This document shows positions 22,887 to 31,971 of a stretch of DNA of 64,000 bases, in pieces (the stretch's first letter is position 1; each line of letters starts with the position of its first letter). Position numbers and translations under genes: made by a program. The notes beneath the pieces are model-generated. The model did not search any database. It was not told the DNA's origin and saw only the letters and a program-made list of their open reading frames with translations. Source of the stretch: Prauserella cavernicola. GTDB lineage: Bacteria > Actinomycetota > Actinomycetes > Mycobacteriales > Pseudonocardiaceae. The stretch is from the NCBI RefSeq assembly GCF_016595675.1, contig NZ_JAENJH010000001.1:620001-684000 (forward strand). The letters are read 5' to 3'.

Positions 22887-24323
22887 GTGGAGAAGTCGGT
22901 CACAGCGGCGCCGCGGCTGCGCGCGTCCTGGCTGCGCAGTGAGCGCTACGGCGTGACCGAGGACGAGATGCGCCCGGTCTTCACCGGCTCGGTCGACTCG
23001 GGTTCGCTGCTGTTCGAGTGCGGCAGCGAGGTGCTGCGGGGATTGCAGACGACGCTCGCCAACGAGCCGATCAGCCTCATGATCACCGACAGTGATGGAC
23101 TGGTGCTGAGCAGGCTGTGCCACGACACCGACATCAACCGCTCGCTCGACCGCGTGCACCTGGCTCCGGGCTTCTACTTCGCCGAGCGCAACGCCGGCAC
23201 GAACGGTCTCGGGCTCGCGCTCGCCGACCGCGCTCCGTCACTGGTGCGGGCGCAGGAGCACTTCTGCACGGGGTTGCGCGGCTACACGTGCGCCGCCGCG
23301 CCCGTGCTGGACCCGGTCACGGGCGGGCTCGCGGGCAGCGTGAACCTCACGACGTGGTCGGACTCGTCGTCGGAGCTGCTCCTGGCGCTGGCACAGGCCG
23401 CGGCGGGCAACACGGCCGCGCTCATGCTGGCGCGCAGTGCGGGCCACACGGCCAGGCCCGCGCCGAGGGGCGAGGTGTTCCGGGTCTACGCCGACCGGTT
23501 CGACGACGACGCAGCGCGGCGGCTCTCCCCCGGCTGGACCGCCGCGGTGTCGGAGGCGATCGACGCGCTCGGCCAGGGCCGCGTCGTCGCGGTGGTCGGC
23601 GAGCCCGGCGCAGGCAAGACGGCACTCGCCTCGCTGGCCCGGCGGGAGCTGCGGGCCCGGCAGCGGGTGCTCAGCGCCCGCTGTCCCGCCGCCGAGGACG
23701 TCGAGGCGTGGCTGGAGCTGTGGACTCCCGAGCTGGGCAAGGACAGCACGTGCGTGATCGTGTCCGGCGTCGGCGGCCTGCCCGCGTGGGCCGCGGGCGA
23801 ACTGGCCAGGGTGTTCACCTCGGTGCGCCGCGGGCCGGGCGAGGGGCTGCAGCCGTTCGTGCTCACCGCGCAGAGCTACGACGCGCTGCCCGAGGCGCTG
23901 AGCCCGCTGGTCGACACCGTGGTGGAGGTGCCGCCGCTGCGCGCGCGGCCCGACGACATCCTCCCGCTGGCCGAGTGGTTCGCGCGGGCCGACCGCAGGC
24001 GCCCGGTGACGTTCACGCCCGCGGCCGTGCGGGCGTTGCGGGCCTACGACTGGCCGGAGAACGTGAAGCAGCTGCGCCGCGTCGTGCACGAGGCCGCGAC
24101 GCGCGCCGAGGTGATCGACGTGCACCACCTGCCCGCCGAGGTCTTCACCGACGCACGCCGTCCGCTGAACAGGTTGCAGGCACTGGAACGCGACGAGATC
24201 GTGCGCTGCCTGACCGAACCGGGCACCACCGTCGCGAAGGCCGCGGCCCAGCTCGGCATGGGCAGGGCCACGGTGTACCGCAAGCTGGCCCAGTACGGCA
24301 TCACCCTGCCCGGCCGCGGCTGA
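22887..24323 (+). CDS. AcoR-like activator: GAF, degenerate AAA+ and Fis-type HTH
   Basis: The 478-residue protein has an N-terminal GAF sensor domain (about 50-190; FAERNAGTNGLGLAL is typical of AcoR/MimR-like regulators). A central AAA+ domain has the Walker A loop VVGEPGAGKTAL, and a C-terminal Fis-like helix-turn-helix (VAKAAAQLGMGRATVYRKLAQYG) follows. The GAFTGA sigma54-contact loop is not visible, as in other actinobacterial members that work without sigma54. The GTG start follows GGGGAGG. It is divergent from the amidohydrolase-DUF59-dehydrogenase operon, which it probably activates in response to an alcohol, ketone or hydrocarbon. Confidence 0.88.
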   Translation: MEKSVTAAPRLRASWLRSERYGVTEDEMRPVFTGSVDSGSLLFECGSEVLRGLQTTLANEPISLMITDSDGLVLSRLCHDTDINRSLDRVHLAPGFYFAERNAGTNGLGLALADRAPSLVRAQEHFCTGLRGYTCAAAPVLDPVTGGLAGSVNLTTWSDSSSELLLALAQAAAGNTAALMLARSAGHTARPAPRGEVFRVYADRFDDDAARRLSPGWTAAVSEAIDALGQGRVVAVVGEPGAGKTALASLARRELRARQRVLSARCPAAEDVEAWLELWTPELGKDSTCVIVSGVGGLPAWAAGELARVFTSVRRGPGEGLQPFVLTAQSYDALPEALSPLVDTVVEVPPLRARPDDILPLAEWFARADRRRPVTFTPAAVRALRAYDWPENVKQLRRVVHEAATRAEVIDVHHLPAEVFTDARRPLNRLQALERDEIVRCLTEPGTTVAKAAAQLGMGRATVYRKLAQYGITLPGRG

Positions 24324-24409
24324 GCCGTCGCACCCGAGCCGCGCGGCACTGTCGGTGCCGGGGGCTAGTGTTGCGGCGAGAAGAGGCGCCGTGGTGGGAG
24401 GGTCGTCGC

Positions 24410-25717
24410 GTGGGCTCGCGGTGGACTGTGGAGCGGGTGCTGCGGCTCGCGCCCGACAGCGCCTCGGCCAAGGCCGCGCGCACGCTGGCCCGGCCGGCGA
24501 CGTGGTCGGCGCTGGGCAGCACCGAGTCGCTGGTGTGGGGCAAGTGCCAGGGCAGCGCCAGGGAGCCGTACCAGGTGACGGTGGATCTCCACGAGCCCGC
24601 GTTCCGGTGCACGTGCCCGAGCCGCAAGTTCCCGTGCAAACACGGCCTCGCACTGCTGTTGCTGTGGGCCGCGAACGACGGGACGGTGACCGACCTCGAC
24701 GAGGCGTCCGGTTTCGCCGCCGACTGGGCCCACGAACGCGCGGAGCGCGCCGCGAAAGCCGCGAGCCGCGCCGCCTCGACGCCCGATCCGGAGGCGGCGG
24801 CGAAGCGGCAGGCCGATCGCGAGAGCCTGATGAGCGCGGGTCTCGACGAGTTCGAACGCTGGCTGTTCGACCTGGTGCGCCAGGGGCTCGCCGGAGTACG
24901 CGCGCAGCCAGCGGGGTTCTGGGAGACCGCCGCGGCCCGGCTCGTCGATGCCCAGGTGCCGGGGCTCGCCGAGCGGGTCAGGGCGCTGGGCGCCGAGGTG
25001 CACGTCAGGACCGACTGGGCGGAGCACGTGCTCGGCAGGGTGGGGCGCTGGTTCCTGGCGGTGCGGGCGTGGCGGCGGCGAGCCTCGCTGTCGGCGGCCG
25101 AGCTGGGCGACCTGCGCGCGCTGCTCGGCTGGGCGCGGCGCTCCGACGAGGTGCTCGCGGGCGAGCGCGTGGCCGATCGCTGGTGGGTGCTCGGGCTGCG
25201 CCAGGACGAGGACGAACGGCTGCTGTCCCAGCGCACGTGGCTCTACGGAGAGCGAACCGGGCAGATGGTGGTGCTGCTCGACTTCGCCGCCGCGGGCGGG
25301 GCGCTGCGGGTGCCGCACGTGCTCGGTTCGGTGCTCGATGGCGAGCTCGCCCTCTACCCCGGCGCGGAGCCGCGACGCGCGCTGCTGGCCGGCGAGGTCA
25401 CCACGGCCACGGGCGACGGCCTGCCGGTCGCCGACAGCGTCACCGCCGCGCTGGAGAGGTCAGCGAGCTGGCTGGCCGCGAACCCGTGGCTGGAGCGGAT
25501 TCCCCTGGCGTTGCGCGCGGTGACGGTCGTACCGGACGAGGACGGCACCGTGCTGGTGGACAACGAGGGCCACGCGTTGCCGCTGGAGCGCGGCGCCGAC
25601 GTGTGGCCGCTGCTGGCGCTGTCCGGCGGGCATCCGGTGGACCTGTTCGGCGAGTGGATCGACGAGCGTGTCCACCCGTGCAGCCTCGTCGCGGGCGGCA
25701 GGCTGGTGGCGGTGTGA
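24410..25717 (+). CDS. SWIM zinc-finger protein (first gene of MoxR/VWA operon)
   Basis: The 435-residue protein has a SWIM zinc finger near its N-terminus (C-x-C-x6-C-x-H: Cys67, Cys69, Cys76, His78 in FRCTCPSRKFPCKHGLALLL). A long alpha/beta region with no motif I can name follows. The GTG start at 24410 has GGAGGG upstream; an in-frame TTG at 24371 lacks one. It opens a five-gene operon in which every junction is an ATGA or GTGA overlap. SWIM fingers bind DNA or protein, so a recognition or adaptor role for the downstream ATPase/VWA pair is a reasonable inference. Confidence 0.85.
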   Translation: MGSRWTVERVLRLAPDSASAKAARTLARPATWSALGSTESLVWGKCQGSAREPYQVTVDLHEPAFRCTCPSRKFPCKHGLALLLLWAANDGTVTDLDEASGFAADWAHERAERAAKAASRAASTPDPEAAAKRQADRESLMSAGLDEFERWLFDLVRQGLAGVRAQPAGFWETAAARLVDAQVPGLAERVRALGAEVHVRTDWAEHVLGRVGRWFLAVRAWRRRASLSAAELGDLRALLGWARRSDEVLAGERVADRWWVLGLRQDEDERLLSQRTWLYGERTGQMVVLLDFAAAGGALRVPHVLGSVLDGELALYPGAEPRRALLAGEVTTATGDGLPVADSVTAALERSASWLAANPWLERIPLALRAVTVVPDEDGTVLVDNEGHALPLERGADVWPLLALSGGHPVDLFGEWIDERVHPCSLVAGGRLVAV

Positions 25718-27132
25718 GCGACTGGGACGGTCTGTTGGCCACGGCGCTCGTCGGCACGGGGCGCCGGGCGCCGCGCGACGACGTGCTGGCCGGGGTGGTC
25801 GAACCGGGCGCGTTGCCGGTGGAGGGTCCCGAGGCGGAGGTGCTGGCCTCGGCCGCCGTGCTGGCGGTCTACCGGCGAGCCGGGTGGGTGCCGCCCACGT
25901 GGCAGGGCGAGCGGCCCGCACCGGCGGGGCCCGACACCCGGCCGGAGTGCTCCGAGACGGCGGCGCAGCTACTGGAGCTGCTGCTCGAACGCGGCGTGCG
26001 GATGGACGGCGGCAACGCGGCACTCACCGAGCACTGGCTGCGCGCGTGTGTGGCGGCGGGCAGGCGCCCGCCCGCGCGGCTGCTGGTGAGCCTGTTGCAG
26101 ACCGCGACCGTCGAGACCTCACTGCGCGAGGCCGCCCGCGACGCGGCGGGGCCGAGGGGCGCGTGGCTCGCCGTCCGCAACCGGCGCTGGTCCTGGGCGG
26201 CGGCCGTCGACGTCAACGGCACCGAAGGAGACGTCGGCGAGCGCTTCGCCACCGCGGCGCGTGCCGAGCGGCTGGCCCTGCTCACCGCGCTGCGCCGTAC
26301 CGATCCCGCCGGGGCGAGGGAGCTGGTGGAGGGGACGTGGCCGAGCGAGCAGGCCGCCAGCCGCGCGGCGCTGCTCGACGCGCTCGGCACCGGCCTGTCC
26401 GATGCCGACGAGGACTTCCTGGAGTCGGCGCTGGCCGACCGGGCCGCGACCGTACGGGCCGCGGCGGCCGCGCTGCTGGACCGGCTCCCCCGCTCACGTC
26501 GCGCGCGGCGGATGGCGGCCAGGGTCGAGGCGCTCACCCGCCCCGACGGCGGTATCGCGCTGCCCGCCGAACCCGACGCCGGCGCCCGCGCCGACGGGAT
26601 CACCGACCAGCGCGAGCCCGGACACGGGCTGCGGGCGTCGTGGCTGATCCAGTTGGTCGGCGCCGCGCCACTGCCGCCGGTGCGCGATCCGCGCGGTGAG
26701 CCCGGCGAGCTGGTCGCGGGCTGGACGAGGGCCGCGCTGCGCCAGCGCCACCACGACTGGCTGGCCACGCTCGCCGAGGCCACGCCCACGGCGGAGCTGC
26801 TCGGCGCGCTGCCGCCGGAGCGGGCCGCCGCGATCGTGGCCGTACAGCCGAGCGTGGACGCCCGGTTCGCCGGCCTGCTCGCCGCGTGTCCAGGGCCGTG
26901 GCCGGCCACGTTCTCCGCCGACGTCGTCGCGCGGCTGCGCGGGGTGCGCACCGACCGGCTGCTCACCCTGGCCTATCCGGCGCTGGCCGAGCGGCTCCAT
27001 CCCGCCGCACTGCCGGACGTGGACGACTGGCTCGAGGCCACCGCGCGCGAGCAGCGCGCCCGCCGCCGTATGCTGCGCGGCCTCGCGCACGCACTGACCA
27101 TCCGACGGACGATCGAGCAGGAGTTCTCATGA
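25714..27132 (+). CDS. DUF5691-family protein
   Basis: The 472-residue protein starts WDGLLATALVGTGRR, the usual opening of this family. It consists mainly of helical, HEAT-like material (repeated Leu/Ala-rich helices such as AALLDALGTGLSDADEDFLESAL and AATVRAAAAALLDRLP). Such architecture suggests a scaffold. There is no catalytic motif. GTG overlaps the SWIM gene stop and its own stop overlaps the ATPase start. The family is known only from this operon type, and its function is undetermined. Confidence 0.8.
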   Translation: MSDWDGLLATALVGTGRRAPRDDVLAGVVEPGALPVEGPEAEVLASAAVLAVYRRAGWVPPTWQGERPAPAGPDTRPECSETAAQLLELLLERGVRMDGGNAALTEHWLRACVAAGRRPPARLLVSLLQTATVETSLREAARDAAGPRGAWLAVRNRRWSWAAAVDVNGTEGDVGERFATAARAERLALLTALRRTDPAGARELVEGTWPSEQAASRAALLDALGTGLSDADEDFLESALADRAATVRAAAAALLDRLPRSRRARRMAARVEALTRPDGGIALPAEPDAGARADGITDQREPGHGLRASWLIQLVGAAPLPPVRDPRGEPGELVAGWTRAALRQRHHDWLATLAEATPTAELLGALPPERAAAIVAVQPSVDARFAGLLAACPGPWPATFSADVVARLRGVRTDRLLTLAYPALAERLHPAALPDVDDWLEATAREQRARRRMLRGLAHALTIRRTIEQEFS

Positions 27133-28217
27133 CCGACGTGCCCTCGATCCTGCGGGCGCACGCCGAGGAGCAGCACGCCGAGGAACTGGCGGTGCTCGCC
27201 GGTACCGACGAGCGCCCACGCCCGCCGCACTGGCGGCTCTCGCCGTGGGCCGTGGCCACCTACGTCCTCGGCGGCGAGGCTCCCGACGGCACGCCGATCA
27301 GCCCGAAGTACCTGGGCGCGCGCAGGCTCGTGGAGGTCGCCATCGCGACGTTGGCCACGGACCGAGCGCTGCTGCTGCTCGGCGTTCCCGGCACCGCCAA
27401 GACGTGGCTCTCGGAACATCTGGCCGCCGCGATCTCGGGCGATTCGACCCAGCTGGTACAGGGCACGAGCGGCACCGCCGAGGAGTCCATCCGCTACGGG
27501 TGGAACTACGCGCGGCTGCTGGCCGAGGGGCCGTCCCGCAACGCGCTCGTGGCGAGCCCGGTGCTGCGCGCCATGGAACGCGGCGGCATCGCGCGGGTCG
27601 AGGAGCTCACCCGCATCCCGTCGGACGTGCAGGACGCGCTGATCACGGTGCTGAGCGAGAAGTCGCTGCCGATCCCCGAGCTCGACGACGAGGTGCAGGC
27701 TCGCGGCGGGTTCAACGTGATCGCCACGGCCAACGACCGCGACCGCGGCGTCAACGAGCTCTCGGCAGCGCTCAAGCGCCGGTTCAACGTCGTGGTGCTG
27801 CCGCTGCCCGCCGACGTCGAGTCGGAGGTCGAGATCGTGCGGCTGCGCGTCGGTCAGCTGGGCGAGACGCTGCGACTGCCCGCCGACGAGGAGTCGGTGG
27901 CCGAGATCCGCCGCGTGGTCACGGTGTTCCGCGAACTGCGCGACGGTGTCACCGCCGACGGGCGCACGAAGATCAAGTCACCGTCGGGCACGTTGAGCAC
28001 GGCCGAGGCGATCTCGGTGATGACCAGCGGCATCGCGCTGGCCGCGCACTTCGGCGACGGCGTGGTGCGCGCCGACGACGTCGCCGCGGGACTGCACGGC
28101 GCGGTGGTGAAGGACCCGGTCGCCGACCGGCTCGTCTGGCAGGAGTACCTGGAGGCGGTGGTGCGCGAGCGCACGCCGTGGTCCGACCTGTACCGGGCGT
28201 GCCGCGAGCTGGTGTGA
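27129..28217 (+). CDS. MoxR-type AAA+ ATPase
   Basis: The 362-residue AAA+ protein has Walker A GVPGTAKT (residues 85-92), a Walker B-like segment ending in RVEELTRIPSDVQDALITVLSE (Glu-Glu, then the MoxR-typical helix 2 insert), sensor 1 NVIATANDRDRGVNELSAAL, and the arginine finger region KRRFNVV. MoxR ATPases act as chaperones that remodel or load metal cofactors into targets, working with VWA-domain partners. The VWA partner is the last gene of this operon. Confidence 0.9.
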   Translation: MTDVPSILRAHAEEQHAEELAVLAGTDERPRPPHWRLSPWAVATYVLGGEAPDGTPISPKYLGARRLVEVAIATLATDRALLLLGVPGTAKTWLSEHLAAAISGDSTQLVQGTSGTAEESIRYGWNYARLLAEGPSRNALVASPVLRAMERGGIARVEELTRIPSDVQDALITVLSEKSLPIPELDDEVQARGGFNVIATANDRDRGVNELSAALKRRFNVVVLPLPADVESEVEIVRLRVGQLGETLRLPADEESVAEIRRVVTVFRELRDGVTADGRTKIKSPSGTLSTAEAISVMTSGIALAAHFGDGVVRADDVAAGLHGAVVKDPVADRLVWQEYLEAVVRERTPWSDLYRACRELV

Positions 28218-30415
28218 AGGGCGGCGCGCGCCCGGCACACGTGCTGGGCATCCGGCACCACGGCCCCGGTTCGGCGCGGGCGGTGCGCACGGCGCTGGAC
28301 GACCTGTCACCGTCGGTGGTACTGATCGAGGGGCCGCCGGAACTGGACGCCGTCGCGCCGCTGGTGTCCTCGCCCGACCTTCGGCCGCCCGTGGCCGGGC
28401 TCGTGTATTCGGTGAACGACCCCGCGACGGCGGCGTTCTACCCGATGGCGGTGTTCTCGCCGGAGTGGGTGGCACTGCGCTGGGCCGCCGAGCACGGCAG
28501 CCGAGTGCGGTTCCTCGATCTGCCGGCGGCCACCGCGCTGGCGCTCGGTGAGCAGGAGGACGAGGCCGCGCGGCCCGACCCGATCGGCACGCTCGCGACG
28601 GCCGCCGGGTACGACGACGCGGAGCGCTGGTGGGAGGACGCGATCGAGCTGCGCTATCACGCTCTCGATGTCTTCGACGCCATCCTCGACGCGATGCGAT
28701 CCCTGCGGGAGGGACAGGAGATCGACCTCGCCACCCGGCGCAGGGAGGCCGCGATGCGCCGCGTGCTGCGGCAGGAACTTCGCGCGCAGGACCCGGGTCC
28801 CGTCGCCGTGGTGTGCGGCGCCTGGCACGCGCCCGCGCTGGTGCCCGGTGACTTCCCGACCGTCGCGTCGGATACCGCTCTGCTCAAGGGACTGCGATCC
28901 ACGAAGGTCGCCGCCACGTGGGTGCCGTGGACCTCGGGCAGGCTCGCGCGCGCCAGCGGGTACGGCGCCGGAGTGGACTCCCCCGGCTGGTACCACCACC
29001 TGTTCACCACCACCGACGACGTCGTGGGCCGCTGGCTAGTGCGCGTGGCCGGGTTGCTGCGCCGCGAACAGCACGACACGTCGTCGGCGGCCGTGATCGA
29101 GGCCGTGCGGCTGGCCGACGCGCTCGCGGCGCTGCGAGGCAGGCCGCGACCCGGGCTCGCCGAGGTGACGGAGTCGGCGCAGGCGGTGCTCACCGGCGGC
29201 TCACCGGTGCCGATGCGGCTCGTCGCGCGCGACCTGCTTGTCGGCGACGTGCTCGGTCACGTCCCCGACGACACTCCCATGGTGCCGCTGGCCCGCGACC
29301 TCGCGGCCACGCGGAAACGGCTGCGGCTCAAGCAGAGCGCGGCCGAGCAGACGCTCGACCTCGACCTGCGCACCGCGTCCCACCTCGAACGCAGCAAGCT
29401 GCTGCACCGGCTGCGACTGCTCGGGGTTCCGTGGGGCGAGCCCGCCGAGACCGGGCGCACCCGCGGCACGTTCCGGGAGGCGTGGACGCTGTTGTGGCGG
29501 CCGGAGCTCGACGTGGCGCTGATCGAGGCCAGCGGCTACGGATCCACCATCGCCTCGGCGGCGTCGGCGGTGCTCACCCAGCGCGCGGCCGAGGCCGACG
29601 TCGCGGCGCTCGCGGAGCTGGTGGAGACCACGCTCGTCGCCGACCTGCCGGACGCGCTGGCCGTCGTCCTCGCCGCACTCGACGAACGCGCGGCACACCA
29701 GCACGACACGACGCGGCTCATGGCGGCCGTCGAGCCGATGGCGCGGGTCCGCCGCTACGGCACCGTGCGGCGCGCGGACACCGAACTGGTGCAGCGGGTA
29801 CTCACCGGCGTCGTCACGCGCGTGAGCGTCGGGCTTGCCGCCGTGTGCGCCACCGTGGACGACGACGCCGCGGCCACCGTGCGCGCACTCGTGGACGGCG
29901 TCCAGCGTGGCATCGCGCTGCTCGACCAGGACGCGCTGCGGCAGGACTGGCAACGGGCGCTGGGCACGGTCGCCGAACAGCAGGGCGTGCACGGGCTCAT
30001 CGCCGGCAGGGCCACGCGCCTGCTGCTCGACGCCGGGCTGCTCGACGTGGACGAGGCGGGCAGGCGGCTGTCACGGCGCCTGTCCCCCGGCGCGGACGCC
30101 GTGAGCGCGGCGGCGTGGCTCGAGGGATTCCTGTCCGGCGAGGCGGCGTTGCTGATCCACGAGCCCGAGCTGCTGGCGGTGGTCGACCGGTGGGCGGGCG
30201 AGGTCGAGGGCGACGTGTTCGACCGCCTGCTTCCCTTGCTGCGCCGGACGTTCTCCACCTTCACCGCCGCCGAGCGGCGCGGCATCGGCGAGCGGGTCGC
30301 CCAGCTCGGCCGCGGCGGCACCGCACCGGCCGACTCCGGCGACACCGGAATCGACACCGCCCGCGCGGCCCGCGTGGTGCCCCGGATCCTCGAACTGCTC
30401 GGGAGCGACACATGA
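28214..30415 (+). CDS. DUF5682-family protein (TraB/ChaN-like N-terminal motifs)
   Basis: The 733-residue protein opens with LGIRHHGPGSARAV (His15, His16), followed by VVLIEGPPELD (Glu39, Glu43) and later VVCGAWHAPAL (His205). The order GxxHH...E...GxxH resembles the metal-binding motifs of the TIKI/TraB and EreA/ChaN-like superfamily, which suggests a hydrolase or protease-like active site (inference). The C-terminal 450 residues are helical and Leu/Ala-rich, possibly a scaffold. The gene starts with GTG inside the ATPase stop. It is the largest component of the five-gene operon. Confidence 0.78.
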   Translation: MKGGARPAHVLGIRHHGPGSARAVRTALDDLSPSVVLIEGPPELDAVAPLVSSPDLRPPVAGLVYSVNDPATAAFYPMAVFSPEWVALRWAAEHGSRVRFLDLPAATALALGEQEDEAARPDPIGTLATAAGYDDAERWWEDAIELRYHALDVFDAILDAMRSLREGQEIDLATRRREAAMRRVLRQELRAQDPGPVAVVCGAWHAPALVPGDFPTVASDTALLKGLRSTKVAATWVPWTSGRLARASGYGAGVDSPGWYHHLFTTTDDVVGRWLVRVAGLLRREQHDTSSAAVIEAVRLADALAALRGRPRPGLAEVTESAQAVLTGGSPVPMRLVARDLLVGDVLGHVPDDTPMVPLARDLAATRKRLRLKQSAAEQTLDLDLRTASHLERSKLLHRLRLLGVPWGEPAETGRTRGTFREAWTLLWRPELDVALIEASGYGSTIASAASAVLTQRAAEADVAALAELVETTLVADLPDALAVVLAALDERAAHQHDTTRLMAAVEPMARVRRYGTVRRADTELVQRVLTGVVTRVSVGLAAVCATVDDDAAATVRALVDGVQRGIALLDQDALRQDWQRALGTVAEQQGVHGLIAGRATRLLLDAGLLDVDEAGRRLSRRLSPGADAVSAAAWLEGFLSGEAALLIHEPELLAVVDRWAGEVEGDVFDRLLPLLRRTFSTFTAAERRGIGERVAQLGRGGTAPADSGDTGIDTARAARVVPRILELLGSDT

Positions 30416-31566
30416 GCGACCGGCTCCGCCGCTGGCGGCTGATCCTCGGCGGGGACGACGCCGACGGCACCGGAACCGAACTGTCCGATGTGGATCTCAA
30501 GCGCGACGACACACTGGAGGCTTTGTACGGCAGCGAGAAGCGCGGCGGCGGGCTCGGCGCCTCGTCGCCGAGGGTCGCGCGCTGGCTCGGCGACATCCGC
30601 GGCTACTTCCCCGCCTCGGTGGTGCGGGTGATGCAGCGCGACGCGATGGACCGGCTGGGGCTGCGGCAGCTGCTGCTGGAGCCGGAGCTGCTGGAGTCGG
30701 TGCAGCCCGATGTGCACCTGGTGGGCACGCTGCTCAGCCTCAACCAGGCCATTCCCGAGCGCTCGCGCGAGACGGCGCGGGCCGTGGTGAGGCAGGTGGT
30801 GGCCGAGCTGGAGCGCAGGCTCGCCCAGCGGACGCGGCAGGCGGTCACCGGCGCGCTACACCGGGCAGGCCGCACGCGCAGGCCGAGGGCCGCCGACATC
30901 GACTGGAACCGCACGATCCTGGCCAATCTCAGGCACTACCAGCCCGAGCACCGCACCGTGGTGCCCGACCGGCTCGTGGGCTACGGCCGCAGGCTGCCAC
31001 AGGTGAGCCGCGAGGTGGTGCTGTGCCTCGACCAGAGCGGGTCGATGGCGGCGTCGGTGGTGTACGCGGGCGTGTTCGGCGCCGTGCTCGCCTCGATCCG
31101 GTCGCTGCGCACGCGGGTGATCGCGTTCGACACCTCGGTCGCCGACCTCACCGACGCGGTGTCGGATCCGGTGGAGCTGCTCTTCGGCGTGCAGCTCGGC
31201 GGTGGCACCGACATCAACGCCGCGCTCGCCTACTGCCAGTCGCGTGTCTCCGATCCCCGCAACACGATCGTCGTCCTGGTCTCGGATCTGTACGAGGGTG
31301 GCGACCGGGCCGAGCTGCTGCGGCGGGCGCGGGCGATGGTCGCCTCCGGCGTGCGGCTGGTGTGCCTGCTGGCGCTCAGCGACGACGGCGCGCCCGCCTA
31401 CGACCACGACACCGCCGCGGAACTCGCCGCGCTCGGGGTCCCCGCGTTCGCGTGCACGCCTGAGCTGTTTCCCGAGCTGCTCGCGGCGGCGATCCAGCGC
31501 GACGACCTCGCCGCGTGGGCGGGCGACCACGACATCCCGCTCGCCGCGCAGCCCGCCCAGGACTGA
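30412..31566 (+). CDS. VWA-domain (CoxE-like) protein, MoxR partner
   Basis: The 384-residue protein has a helical N-terminal half and a C-terminal von Willebrand A domain. The metal-ion-dependent adhesion site is complete: DQSGS (Asp207, Ser209, Ser211), GGGTD (Thr266) and VLVSDLYEGG supplying the last Asp. VWA proteins of this type bind targets via Mg2+ and are remodelled by the cognate MoxR ATPase. Its ATG overlaps the DUF5682 stop and it ends the operon. Confidence 0.9.
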   Translation: MSDRLRRWRLILGGDDADGTGTELSDVDLKRDDTLEALYGSEKRGGGLGASSPRVARWLGDIRGYFPASVVRVMQRDAMDRLGLRQLLLEPELLESVQPDVHLVGTLLSLNQAIPERSRETARAVVRQVVAELERRLAQRTRQAVTGALHRAGRTRRPRAADIDWNRTILANLRHYQPEHRTVVPDRLVGYGRRLPQVSREVVLCLDQSGSMAASVVYAGVFGAVLASIRSLRTRVIAFDTSVADLTDAVSDPVELLFGVQLGGGTDINAALAYCQSRVSDPRNTIVVLVSDLYEGGDRAELLRRARAMVASGVRLVCLLALSDDGAPAYDHDTAAELAALGVPAFACTPELFPELLAAAIQRDDLAAWAGDHDIPLAAQPAQD

Positions 31567-31568
31567 GC

Positions 31569-31934
31569 TCACGCGACCGCGAACAGCAACCCCGCCGCGA
31601 CCGCCTCGACGAGGAAGTAGAACCAGATCGGGTAGAACGCGGTGGGCGCGTCCACCACGCGCGAGAGCACGCGGCCCAGCGCCATGCCGGCGAGCGCCGC
31701 GGCCACGGCCAGCACCGCGCCGGGCCGCAGCCCCTCGACGCCGGCGGCGGCCAGCGCGAGCAGCACGGCGATGGCGACGCCGAACCCGCCGTAGACGGCG
31801 CGCACCTCGGACCGGCTCTCCGGCGCCGTCGCGGCGAGCCCGAAGGGACGCGCGAGCGCCGCGGGGGCGGCGAGCGCGTACACCCCCATGCCGAGGAAGA
31901 ACACGCCGACGGCGGCGATCACGATGGTGGCCAC
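31569..31934 (-). CDS. DUF4345-type small membrane protein
   Basis: The 121-residue protein has four hydrophobic segments and the DUF4345-like pattern VFFLGMGVYALAAPAALARPFG, VRAVYGGFGVAIAVLLALAA and FYPIWFYFLVEAVAAG. The function of the family is unknown. The GTG start at 31934 is preceded by AGGAGAG; a longer in-frame start at 31985 would overlap the AraC gene. It is divergent from that AraC gene with only 37 bp between starts, so the two may be co-regulated. Confidence 0.7.
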   Translation of the reverse strand: MATIVIAAVGVFFLGMGVYALAAPAALARPFGLAATAPESRSEVRAVYGGFGVAIAVLLALAAAGVEGLRPGAVLAVAAALAGMALGRVLSRVVDAPTAFYPIWFYFLVEAVAAGLLFAVA

Positions 31935-31971
31935 GTACTCTCCTGCTGATCCGGTGGGACGGGAGGCCAGG

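Noticed and set aside
22887-24323. Sigma54-dependent activation by the AcoR-like regulator
   Set aside because: The GAFTGA loop needed to contact sigma54 is not visible, and no -24/-12 promoter (GG-N10-GC) stands out before the divergent operon.
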